Assembly: GCA_964291505.2 (NCBI GenBank) | Contig: OZ220216.1 | Location: forward strand, 806,001-870,000 | Direction: 5' to 3' | DNA length: 64,000 nt | From: Kistimonas sp964291505 | Lineage (GTDB): Bacteria; Pseudomonadota; Gammaproteobacteria; Pseudomonadales; Endozoicomonadaceae | In this document: in pieces, positions 41,883-49,833 of the stretch | Numbering within the stretch: position 1 is the stretch's first letter | Layout of the letters: every line of letters begins with the position of its first letter | Made by a program: the position numbers and the translations under genes | Notes under the pieces: model-generated | The model's database searches: none | The model's input: the letters and a program-made list of their open reading frames with translations, nothing else | What the model was told of the DNA's origin: nothing

Positions 41883-43013
41883 TTACAACGAGAAATCGCT
41901 AAAGTCTTCAGACTGCAGGTCGCTGTCGATCTGGCCCACCAGGTAGGAGCTGACTTCAACTTCCTGGGGAGCCACCTGAACGTTATCGCTGTTTAGCCAG
42001 CTGTTCATCCAGGGCAGTGGATTCTGTCGGACGCTGAAAGGCGCATCAAAACCGATGGCCAGCATCCGCTGATTGGTGATGTATTCAACATACTGGCTGA
42101 GAATATCCTTGTTCAGGCCGATCATGGAGCCGTCCTTGAACAGGTATTCCGCCCATTCTTTCTCCTGCTCGGCACCCGCGATGAAGATTTCACGGGCTTC
42201 TTCGCGCAGCTCTTTGGCTATCTCGGCCATTTCCGGATCATCCTTGCCTTCCGCCATCAGCTGCAGGATATGTTGGGTACCGGTAAGGTGCAGGGCTTCA
42301 TCCCGGGCAATCAGTTTGATGATCTTGGCATTGCCTTCCATGGTGGCGCGCTCAGCAAAGGCGAAGCTGCAGGCAAAGCTGACGTAGAAGCGGATGGCTT
42401 CCAGTACGTTGACAGACATCAGCGTCAGGTACAGTTTGCACTTGATATCGCGGACAGAGACGTTGATGGTCTTGCCATCCACGGCGTGGGAGCCTTCGCC
42501 CAGGGTGTGATACCAGTGGCAGGCTTCAATCAGTTCGTCATAGTAGCAGGTGATCGCTGTGGCCCGTTTGGTGATCGCTTCGTTGGACACGATGTCATCA
42601 AAGACCTCTGCCGGGTTGGGCACCACGTTACGCATGATGTGGGTATAGGAACGGGAATGGATCGTCTCGCTGAAGGCCCAGGTTTCAATCCAGGTTTCCA
42701 GTTCCGGCAGGGAGACCAGTGGCAGCAGCGCCACGTTGGGGGAGCGGCCCTGGACGGAATCCAACAGGGTCTGGTATTTCAGGTTGCTGAGGAAAATGTG
42801 TTTTTCGTGTTCAGGCAGACCGTTGAAATCACTGCGGTCGTTGGAGAGATCCACTTCCTCCGGACGCCAGAAGAACGACAGCTGCTTTTCGATCAGTTTC
42901 TCGAAAATGCTGTAGCGCTGGACGTCGTAGCGCGACACGTTCACATTGCGGCCGAAAAACATGGGCTCGCGGGTGGCGTCGAACTGTTCCTGGTTGAAGG
43001 TTGTATATGCCAT
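41883..43013 (-). CDS. nrdB: Class Ia ribonucleoside-diphosphate reductase, beta subunit
   Basis: 376 residues, equal to E. coli NrdB. Diiron ligands lie on helices with WRPEEVDLSNDR, FSETIHSRSYTHIM and RDEALHLTGTQHIL, and the radical tyrosine lies near CKLYLTLMSVNVLEA-type context. The C-terminal tail (LQSEDFSDFSL) is the peptide that docks on NrdA. It carries the tyrosyl radical for deoxynucleotide synthesis. It is separated from nrdA by 100 bp on the same strand; no terminator is visible between them, so I expect a single nrdAB message. Confidence 0.97.
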   Translation of the reverse strand: MAYTTFNQEQFDATREPMFFGRNVNVSRYDVQRYSIFEKLIEKQLSFFWRPEEVDLSNDRSDFNGLPEHEKHIFLSNLKYQTLLDSVQGRSPNVALLPLVSLPELETWIETWAFSETIHSRSYTHIMRNVVPNPAEVFDDIVSNEAITKRATAITCYYDELIEACHWYHTLGEGSHAVDGKTINVSVRDIKCKLYLTLMSVNVLEAIRFYVSFACSFAFAERATMEGNAKIIKLIARDEALHLTGTQHILQLMAEGKDDPEMAEIAKELREEAREIFIAGAEQEKEWAEYLFKDGSMIGLNKDILSQYVEYITNQRMLAIGFDAPFSVRQNPLPWMNSWLNSDNVQVAPQEVEVSSYLVGQIDSDLQSEDFSDFSL

Positions 43014-43113
43014 AGTCGGTCAGGTTGTCCTCAGCGGCAGGCCGCCGGAAGTCAGTTGTCTTGTCGGTCAGAGGCTGTCGCTCTGTGGGCGACAGCCGTT
43101 GTTTTTGTCGGTC

Positions 43114-45384
43114 TTAGATCTTGCAGGCGCCGCCAGCGCAGTCGTCGTCTTCCTTATGATTTTCGTCAGCCGCGCCATCACGGGTGTTGTGATAGTACAG
43201 GGTCTTGACGCCGAGTTTGTAGGCGGTCAGCAGATCTTTCAGCAGCAGTTTCATCGGGACTTTGCCCCCTTCGAAACGGCTGGGATCGTAATTTGTGTTG
43301 GCGGAGATGGTCTGATCGATGAACTTCTGCATGATGGCGACCAGTTGCAGGTAACCGTCGTTGCCGTTGATATCCCAGAGCAGCTCGTAATTATCACGCA
43401 GGCGTTCGTATTCCGGCACCACCTGCTTGAGGATGCCGTCTTTGCTGGCCTTGACGCTGACATAGCCTCGAGGTGGTTCAATACCATTGGTGGCATTGGA
43501 GATCTGGGATGAGGTCTCGGATGGCATCAGTGCTGTCAACGTGGAGTTGCGCAGGCCGTGCGTCTTGATGGATTCGCGGAGGGCTTCCCAGTCGCAGTGC
43601 AGGGCTTCGTCGCAGATGCCGTTGACGTCATCCTTATAGGTATCGATAGGCAGGATACCCTGGCTGTAAGTGGTTTCGTTGAATTTCGGGCAGGCACCTT
43701 GTTCCTGGGCCAGACGATTAGACGCTTTCAGTAAGTAGTACTGAATGGCTTCGAAGGTCTTGTGGGTCAGGCCGTTGGCGGAACCATCGGAGTAACGGAC
43801 ACCGTGCTTGGCCAGGTAATAGGCATAGTTGATGACGCCGACACCCAGGGGTCTGCGACCCATAGTAGAGGTACGTGCAGCTTCTACCGGGTAGTCCTGG
43901 TAATCCAGCAGGCTGTCCAGGGCGCGAACGATCAGATCAGCCAAGTCTTCAAGCTCATCCAGGTTGTCCACTTTACCAAGGTTAAAGGCGGCGAGGGTGC
44001 AAAGTGCGATTTCGCCGTCCGGATCGTTGATATCTTTCAGCGGTTTAGTCGGCAGCGCGATTTCCAGGCAGAGGTTGCTCTGGCGGACGGGCGCCACGGC
44101 CGGGTTGAATGGGCTATGAGTGTTGCAGTGATCGACGTTCTGTAGATAGATGCGACCGGTACCCGCACGCTCCTGGGCAAACAGGGAAAAGAGCTCCATC
44201 GCCTTCAGGGTCTTTTTACGGATTGACGGATCCTGCTCGTATTGAACATACAGGGCTTCGAATTTTTCCTGGTCGGCAAAGAAGGCATCGTAGAGTCCGG
44301 GCACATCGCTGGGTGAGAACAGCGTGATGTTGCCGCCTTGGATCAGGCGCTGATACATCAGACGGTTCATCTGGACGCCGTAGTCAATATGGCGAACCCG
44401 GTTCTCTTCCACGCCGCGGTTGTTTTTCAGGACCAGCAGGTTTTCCACTTCATAGTGCCAGAGGGGATAGAACAGGGTGGCTGCACCACCACGCACACCA
44501 CCTTGGGAGCAGGACTTTACGGCTGTCTGGAAATACTTGTAGAACGGAATGCAGCCTGTATGGAAGGCTTCACCGCCACGGATCGGGCTGCCAATGGCGC
44601 GGATATTACCAGCATTAATGCCGATACCGGCACGCTGGCTGACATATTTTACAATGGCGCTGGCCGTAGCGTTGATGGAATCCAGCGAATCGCCGCATTC
44701 AATCAGGACGCAGGAGCTGAACTGGCGGGTCGGGGTACGTACGCCAGACATGATCGGTGTCGGCAGTGACAGCTTGAAGGTGGACACCGCATCGTAGAAA
44801 CGCTGAATGTAATCCATCCGGGTGTCTTTCGGATAGCCGGAGAACAGGCAGGCACCGATCAGCATATAAAGGAACTGCGGGCTCTCAAAGTATTCGCCGG
44901 TGACTCGGTTCTGCACCAGGTACTTGCCTTCCAGCTGCTTGACGGCGGCATAGCTGAAGTCCATATCGCGGCTGTGATCCAGGAAGCGGTCCATGGCGTC
45001 GAACTCTTCCCGGGTGTAATCCAGCAGGAGCTGGTTGTCGTATTTTTTCAGTTCCACCAGGCGAACGACGTGATCGTAGAGCGCGGGAGGTTCAAATTGC
45101 CCGAACGCTTTCTTGCGCAGGTGGAAGATGGCCAGGCGAGCGGCCAGGTACTGGTAGTCAGGGGTTTCCCGGGAGATCAGGTCAGCGGCGGATTTGATCA
45201 GGGTCTCGTGGATATCGACCGTCTGGATACCATCGTAGAACTGAATATGGGATTTCAGCTCGACCTGGGAGACGGAGACATTGTCGAGCCCGTCGGCAGC
45301 CCAGGCGATAACGCGATGGATTTTGTCGAGGTCCAGCCGGTCCTTTTGTCCGTTACGCTTGGTGACCTGAAGATTTTTGTTCAT
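43114..45384 (-). CDS. nrdA: Class Ia ribonucleoside-diphosphate reductase, alpha subunit
   Basis: 756 residues (761 in E. coli). The N-terminal ATP-cone (VTKRNGQKDRLDLDKIHRVI) carries the dATP activity site. The active site includes FSSCVLIECGD (Cys), NLCLEIALPT and the catalytic Asn/Cys/Glu finger-loop region, and the protein ends CAGGACKI, the Cys pair re-reduced by thioredoxin or glutaredoxin. It reduces all four ribonucleoside diphosphates. NrdR-like boxes and a promoter lie upstream (45671-45734). Confidence 0.97.
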   Translation of the reverse strand: MNKNLQVTKRNGQKDRLDLDKIHRVIAWAADGLDNVSVSQVELKSHIQFYDGIQTVDIHETLIKSAADLISRETPDYQYLAARLAIFHLRKKAFGQFEPPALYDHVVRLVELKKYDNQLLLDYTREEFDAMDRFLDHSRDMDFSYAAVKQLEGKYLVQNRVTGEYFESPQFLYMLIGACLFSGYPKDTRMDYIQRFYDAVSTFKLSLPTPIMSGVRTPTRQFSSCVLIECGDSLDSINATASAIVKYVSQRAGIGINAGNIRAIGSPIRGGEAFHTGCIPFYKYFQTAVKSCSQGGVRGGAATLFYPLWHYEVENLLVLKNNRGVEENRVRHIDYGVQMNRLMYQRLIQGGNITLFSPSDVPGLYDAFFADQEKFEALYVQYEQDPSIRKKTLKAMELFSLFAQERAGTGRIYLQNVDHCNTHSPFNPAVAPVRQSNLCLEIALPTKPLKDINDPDGEIALCTLAAFNLGKVDNLDELEDLADLIVRALDSLLDYQDYPVEAARTSTMGRRPLGVGVINYAYYLAKHGVRYSDGSANGLTHKTFEAIQYYLLKASNRLAQEQGACPKFNETTYSQGILPIDTYKDDVNGICDEALHCDWEALRESIKTHGLRNSTLTALMPSETSSQISNATNGIEPPRGYVSVKASKDGILKQVVPEYERLRDNYELLWDINGNDGYLQLVAIMQKFIDQTISANTNYDPSRFEGGKVPMKLLLKDLLTAYKLGVKTLYYHNTRDGAADENHKEDDDCAGGACKI

Positions 45385-45402
45385 GAAGCCCTGTACCTGT
45401 GA

Positions 45403-45418
45403 TCACTATATGTTGTGG
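45403..45418 (-). promoter_or_regulatory. NrdR-box-like palindrome close to the nrdA start
   Basis: TCACTATATGTTGTGG matches ACAC(A/T)ATATAT(A/T)GTGT at 13 of 16 positions, 19 bp before the nrdA ATG. It has no partner at 31-32 bp, so it may be an auxiliary site. Confidence 0.5.
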
Positions 45419-45670
45419 TGCCTGAAAAAGGTGGTAAGCAAACTTAATGCCTGTTGGCAGTCTGTATGCGGGCACCGGCGACCTGTTGTGTGCTGTTTCG
45501 ATGACGCAAGAATGCCGTACTGACTGCCGGGTAAACTACCGGCGGATCAGTGGTTATTGGTTCATTCATGGAACCCCTCCCTGGTTTTTGACACACTGCG
45601 CAAGACCCTGTTGCTCTACTTATTCGTGGTCCGGTGTCATCCTTGCCGACCTGAGGCCGATTTGCAGGAT

Positions 45671-45686
45671 CTACAACATATTGGGT
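45671..45686 (-). promoter_or_regulatory. NrdR box 1 upstream of nrdA
   Basis: CTACAACATATTGGGT resembles the NrdR consensus at 12 of 16 positions and lies exactly 31 bp (start to start) from the second box, the spacing known for NrdR pairs. Confidence 0.6.
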
Positions 45687-45701
45687 AATTAAAACGTATA
45701 A

Positions 45702-45717
45702 ACACAAGATAAAGCGG
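45702..45717 (-). promoter_or_regulatory. NrdR box 2 overlapping the nrdA -10 element
   Basis: ACACAAGATAAAGCGG matches the NrdR consensus at about 12 of 16 positions. It covers the predicted -10 hexamer, a place that would block polymerase. Confidence 0.6.
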
Positions 45718-45734
45718 TATGGCCAGATTTTCAA
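45707..45734 (-). promoter_or_regulatory. Predicted nrdA promoter
   Basis: On the minus strand TTGAAA, 16 bp, TTATCT. Transcription would begin around 45700, leaving a ~315-nt leader before nrdA. Confidence 0.5.
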
Positions 45735-46210
45735 GTTGGGGCATACCCGGGAGGACTGTGTATAAGGTGTGAGTAATTGCAAAAGGGTTAGTGGTCGCAC
45801 ACGCAAGAATTTCGATTCCAGCGATGCTCGTGAAGGGTTGAGCCAGTGTACAACCTCAGCCTTCGGGCGCTCTATATTTTTTTTAATTAACGTTTGTTCA
45901 GGGATAGATTTTTCCTTTAATTCAGGTTTCAGGCGGCTCCACTATATCTTGTGGTGGGTGTCAATGGTCTTTTGGATGTTTTGGGGGATTTCGTTGTGAC
46001 GGATGTGTTGCCTGCTAACAGGGCGCGCGTTGGGAATGAATTGTTACAAAGGGTGACGAAGGCTGTTCTGGTTACAGATTGCAACAGTCATTATCATAAG
46101 GCATCGGTAAGCTATGCCTATCGTAATGCTGCAGGGGTAAAGACTGACGTGAGGCGTCAGTATTCTGTCATCGGACAGGCACCTGTTTTGCCGGTTAAGA
46201 CCAACTGCTT
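45735..46210. other. Long intergenic region upstream of the response regulator gene
   Basis: About 475 bp without a convincing gene. CCACTATATCTTGTGG at 45939-45954 is another NrdR-like palindrome (13 of 16). Short frames here have no ribosome sites. Promoter elements for the response regulator are presumably in the last 200 bp but were not resolved. Confidence 0.4.
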
Positions 46211-46942
46211 GTGGAAACGAATGTGGAAAATGCCGACTCCGGACGCATCCTCATTGTTGAGGATGATGAGCGTCTCGCCGCTTTAACCAAGGAATACCTG
46301 GAAAACAACGGGATGTCTGCTGCTATCGAGGGCGATGGCGCCAAGGCAGTTGCCCGTATCCTGGAGGAACAACCGGACCTGGTGGTGCTGGATCTGATGC
46401 TGCCGGGCGAGGATGGTGTTTCTATCTGTCGCCGGGTACGGCCAGAATACAGCGGCCCGATCCTGATGCTGACCGCCAGGACCGATGATCTTGATGAAGT
46501 CCTCGGGCTGGAAATGGGGGCAGATGACTATGTCGCCAAGCCGGTGCGACCACGAGTACTGCTGGCCCGGATTCGCGCCCTGATGCGTCGCCGGTTACCG
46601 GTGGTTGAGAAAACCGAGGAAACCGGCGTCATTCGGTTGACCTTCGGCAACCTGGTGGTAGACAGTGCCATGCGTGAAGCCTGGCTAGAGAACCAGAGTG
46701 TTGATCTCACCAGCGCTGAATTCGACCTGCTCTGGTTGCTTTGCTCCAATGCCGGGCGCGTATTGAGCCGGGAAGAGATTTTTGAAAAGCTCCGCGGCAT
46801 CGAATACGACGGCCAGGATCGCTCCATTGATGTGCGTGTTTCCCGCATCCGTCCGAAGATCGGTGACGATCCCATGCATCCCCGGTTGATTAAAACCGTC
46901 CGCTCCAAAGGCTATCTGTTTGTTAAAACTGGTACGGACTGA
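46211..46942 (+). CDS. rstA: OmpR-family response regulator, RstA-like
   Basis: 243 residues. The receiver domain has acidic pair in ILIVEDDERLAAL, phosphoacceptor Asp61 in LVVLDLMLPGEDG, and Lys in DDYVAKPV. The winged-helix domain (~140-240) contains DLTSAEFDLLWLLCSNAGRV, SREEIFEKLRG and DGQDRSIDVRVSRIRPKIGD. The receiver block LMLPGEDGVSICRRVRPEYSGPILMLT recalls RstA (read in parts). It is the first gene of a two-gene operon with the kinase 8 bp downstream. The start is GTG (46211 or 46223) without a clear ribosome site. Confidence 0.85.
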   Translation: METNVENADSGRILIVEDDERLAALTKEYLENNGMSAAIEGDGAKAVARILEEQPDLVVLDLMLPGEDGVSICRRVRPEYSGPILMLTARTDDLDEVLGLEMGADDYVAKPVRPRVLLARIRALMRRRLPVVEKTEETGVIRLTFGNLVVDSAMREAWLENQSVDLTSAEFDLLWLLCSNAGRVLSREEIFEKLRGIEYDGQDRSIDVRVSRIRPKIGDDPMHPRLIKTVRSKGYLFVKTGTD

Positions 46943-46950
46943 GTCATCTT

Positions 46951-48540
46951 GTGAGCAGTATATTCCTTCGCATATACGGCGGCCTGCTGTTTACTCTCGT
47001 GCTGGTCGCCGTCCTGTCGGGTATGGCGTTGACCATTATTAATGGTGTCAGGCTGCAGGATTACCGGGAAAGCACGGCCCAGGGCACATTCGGGATGATG
47101 GCCTGGCAACTGGATCGGTTGGAGCCGACACAGTGGAACGCCAAGTTGATGGACTGGGGGCAACGACTGGGGGTTCCTCTGGAGGTCATGCCAGATGATC
47201 AGTCGGGTCTCAGTCAGCGTATGCTGGATCGGTTGTCTGGTGGCCGCGCCATTGTGGAATCCAACAGTGATGACAGCTTTCTGGTGTTCTCCCGCATTAA
47301 TCCGCAGACGTTGCTTGTGGGCACAGTGACGGATCTGACTGAACAGTTGGCCTCGGGTAATGCAACATTGACCCGTAACTGGCTGCAGTCATTCCCTGCC
47401 GCTGAGCGTGAACAGGTACTGTCAGAGCTGGGACAGCGTCTTTTCAAGTATCCATTGACATTGATGGAGCCGCCGGTTGTGGGCCTGGGGCCTCGTCAGC
47501 TGGCGTTGCTGCGCACCGGTTATCCGTTGGTGATGTTTAATCCTAATGGACGAACCATGACCATGTATGTCGGTATGGAAGGCGATTCGCGTATTCTGCG
47601 CATGGGACCGGTGGAGTTACTGGATCTTTACCCGTTCCGGCTATTGGCAACCATTGGCCTGTTCATGCTGGCATCGATGAGTATTGCCATTTATGTCCTG
47701 GTGCGTGGACTGGAGCGGCGGTTACGCAAAATGGAAGAGGCGGCCACCCAGATATCCCATGGAAACCTGGATATCAGGGTTAAGATGCATGGCTCCGATT
47801 CCATTGGTCAGCTGGCGCTGGCTTTTAATGGCATGGCCAGTCATATCCAGCGGTTGCTGAGTATTCAGAAAGAAATGATCCGTGGCGTATCCCATGAGTT
47901 ACGCACCCCGGTGGCGCGACTCCGTTTTGCCCTTGAAATGGTGGCTGATGCAGAAACACCGTCTGAACGGGAGCAGTATATCAACGGGATGGATCACGAC
48001 ATCGAAGAGTTGGACAAGCTCGTTGATGAGATTCTGACTTATGCCAACCTGGAGCAGGGAACGCCGGTCATTCGTTATGAACGGGCTGATGTTGATCATA
48101 TCGTGGCCCAGGTGGTTGAAGAGCATCGTCGTCTGCAAACCCGAATCACTATCGAACATGTACCATGCAAGGCGCTGGAGCACCGTCGCCGGATTGATGT
48201 GGATAAACGCTATATCCACCGGGCAATCCAGAATCTGGTTGGTAACGCTTGCCGCTATGCGGAATCGACAATCAGGGTGAGTTTCAGCGTTAGCCATGAC
48301 AGCTGTCGTGTGGATGTTGAAGATGATGGTCCCGGCATTCCAGAAGAACAGCGTGACCGGGTATTCACGGCATTTGCGCGATTGGATGACAGCCGCACCC
48401 GCGCTTCAGGCGGCTATGGGTTGGGACTGTCGATTGTGCGTCGCATCATGAACTGGCATAACGGCCAGGCCATGGTGGGTAAGAGTGAGGCATTGGGTGG
48501 GGCGCGATTCAGCTTGGTCTGGCCGAGACGACAGGCATGA
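46951..48540 (+). CDS. Membrane sensor histidine kinase, RstB-like
   Basis: 529 residues. TM1 is at residues ~8-30, a periplasmic region of ~200 residues follows, and TM2 is at ~232-252, followed by HAMP (LRKMEEAATQISHGNLDIRV). HisKA has the phosphorylated His315 in GVSHELRTPVARLRF. The ATPase domain has NLVGNACRYAES, DDGPGIPEEQRD and GGYGLGLSIVRRI. It is paired with the RstA-like regulator. It is about 100 residues longer than E. coli RstB, mostly in the periplasmic sensor, so the signal may differ and I do not give a gene symbol. Confidence 0.88.
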   Translation: MSSIFLRIYGGLLFTLVLVAVLSGMALTIINGVRLQDYRESTAQGTFGMMAWQLDRLEPTQWNAKLMDWGQRLGVPLEVMPDDQSGLSQRMLDRLSGGRAIVESNSDDSFLVFSRINPQTLLVGTVTDLTEQLASGNATLTRNWLQSFPAAEREQVLSELGQRLFKYPLTLMEPPVVGLGPRQLALLRTGYPLVMFNPNGRTMTMYVGMEGDSRILRMGPVELLDLYPFRLLATIGLFMLASMSIAIYVLVRGLERRLRKMEEAATQISHGNLDIRVKMHGSDSIGQLALAFNGMASHIQRLLSIQKEMIRGVSHELRTPVARLRFALEMVADAETPSEREQYINGMDHDIEELDKLVDEILTYANLEQGTPVIRYERADVDHIVAQVVEEHRRLQTRITIEHVPCKALEHRRRIDVDKRYIHRAIQNLVGNACRYAESTIRVSFSVSHDSCRVDVEDDGPGIPEEQRDRVFTAFARLDDSRTRASGGYGLGLSIVRRIMNWHNGQAMVGKSEALGGARFSLVWPRRQA

Positions 48541-48720
48541 TGTTTAGAAAAATCATTCTGTCGTCTGATTGTCAATTGTAAAGATACATTTGTTTACGCC
48601 ACTGCTATGGCATATCACATGCGTATTTGACATGATTGACAACGCAGCTTTGTCAGATTAGTCAAAGATGCAAGTGAGGTTGTAGTTGGAATTTTATTCC
48701 TGATTATTGTTCTTGTCTTA

Positions 48721-48748
48721 GGCCCACCGTTTGGTGGGTCTTTTTTTT
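48721..48748 (+). terminator. Rho-independent terminator between kinase gene and metR
   Basis: CCCACC / GGTGGG with a four-base loop, then TCTTTTTTTT. It is 180 bp beyond the kinase stop, and the 3' end of the convergent metR lies directly at it. The 180 bp contain two TTGACA-like hexamers and a dyad TGACAA...TTGTCA (48637-48655), so a small transcript could also end here. Confidence 0.85.
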
Positions 48749-49688
48749 ATCCGCTGACAGCGTCTGCTTCAGGCAGTGGTCTGCGAATCTGGGGCAGTGT
48801 CTTGAAGCAGGTCGCTTTGGCCGTTTTGAGAAAATCTGTCATAAATGGCATATCCCGCTGCTCTTCCCGAATGGCCGCGTAAAGCGTGGACCACAAGCCT
48901 TTCTCGCCCAGTTTTAGTGCCTTTATGTACCTTTGTTCCAGATATTCATGCATAGCCCAGTTGGGCAGTGCGCAGACGCCCCGGTTGCTGACCACGAGCT
49001 GAACCATCATGACGGTCAATTCTGTGAGGCGGATGCTGGCAGGCTCGGCATTCGCGGGATCCAGGAATTGCCGGAAGATATCCAAACGTTGTCGTTCGAC
49101 GGGGTAGGTGATCAGAATCTCCTGTGCCAGCTGTTCAGGGCGTATGCAGGCTTGTCGTGCCAAGGGGTGACGATTACTCACGGCCAGTAGCATTTCGTAG
49201 CGAAACAGGGGTTCGTAGTGGATGCCGGGTAATTCATCGGGATCAGAAGTCACAACGAGATCAAGATCGCCGCGGGTCAGCGCCGGCAGGGGCGTGAAAT
49301 TAAAGCCGCTGGCGAGGTCCAGTTCGACTTCCGGCCAGTGGTCACGGAATCTATCCAGCGTTGGCATTAACCATTGGTAACAGCTGTGACACTCAATCGC
49401 CATATGCAGCCGGCCTGATTGTCCGCCAGCCAGTCGGGCAAGATCTCGTTCCGTATTCCGAACGGTGGGCAGGATATCATCCGCGAGTTGTAACAGCCTG
49501 AGACCTGCTGTGGTGAAGCGAAGCGGTCGGGTTTTGCGGATAAACAACGCCTGCCCGAGTCGTGCTTCCAGATCTTTGATCTGGTGAGAGAGGGCTGACT
49601 GGGTCAGGTGTACCCGTTCAGCGGCTTCGACCAGACTGCCGCATTCGCGCAGGGCTTCCAGGGTTTTCAGGTGGCGTATTTCAAGCAT
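48747..49688 (-). CDS. metR: LysR-type regulator MetR
   Basis: 313 residues. The N-terminal helix-turn-helix is HLKTLEALRECGSLVEAAER and VHLTQSALSHQIKDLEARLG, the typical MetR start MLEIRHL. The effector domain has AIECHSCYQWLMPTLDRFR, a MetR block. MetR with homocysteine activates metE and often other methionine genes. It is divergent from metE, with a MetR-like site in the shared promoter region. The length matches E. coli (317). Confidence 0.92.
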   Translation of the reverse strand: MLEIRHLKTLEALRECGSLVEAAERVHLTQSALSHQIKDLEARLGQALFIRKTRPLRFTTAGLRLLQLADDILPTVRNTERDLARLAGGQSGRLHMAIECHSCYQWLMPTLDRFRDHWPEVELDLASGFNFTPLPALTRGDLDLVVTSDPDELPGIHYEPLFRYEMLLAVSNRHPLARQACIRPEQLAQEILITYPVERQRLDIFRQFLDPANAEPASIRLTELTVMMVQLVVSNRGVCALPNWAMHEYLEQRYIKALKLGEKGLWSTLYAAIREEQRDMPFMTDFLKTAKATCFKTLPQIRRPLPEADAVSG

Positions 49689-49724
49689 GACTATTAGAAA
49701 TTCTCATTGTTATGTTTAGAAATA

Positions 49725-49737
49725 TGAGATTGATTCA
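49725..49737. promoter_or_regulatory. MetR-like binding site between metR and metE
   Basis: TGAGATTGATTCA fits the MetR consensus TGAA-N5-TTCA with one mismatch. It is ~97 bp before the metE ATG and ~37 bp before the metR ATG. A wider dyad TCTCAT...ATGAGA (49702-49729) overlaps it. Confidence 0.55.
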
Positions 49738-49833
49738 ATTTTAGCCGGCTTCCAGAATACGACTCAACCGGTCAGGAGTGACCAGGTACACATAACAACC
49801 AGAAATTGACAGACGAGCGTGGGAGTTACAGGA

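Noticed and set aside
42270..43208. 312-codon plus-strand frame opposite nrdB
   Set aside because: Mirror frame of the highly conserved nrdB; composition is low-complexity Gly/Val/Asp as expected for an antisense frame.
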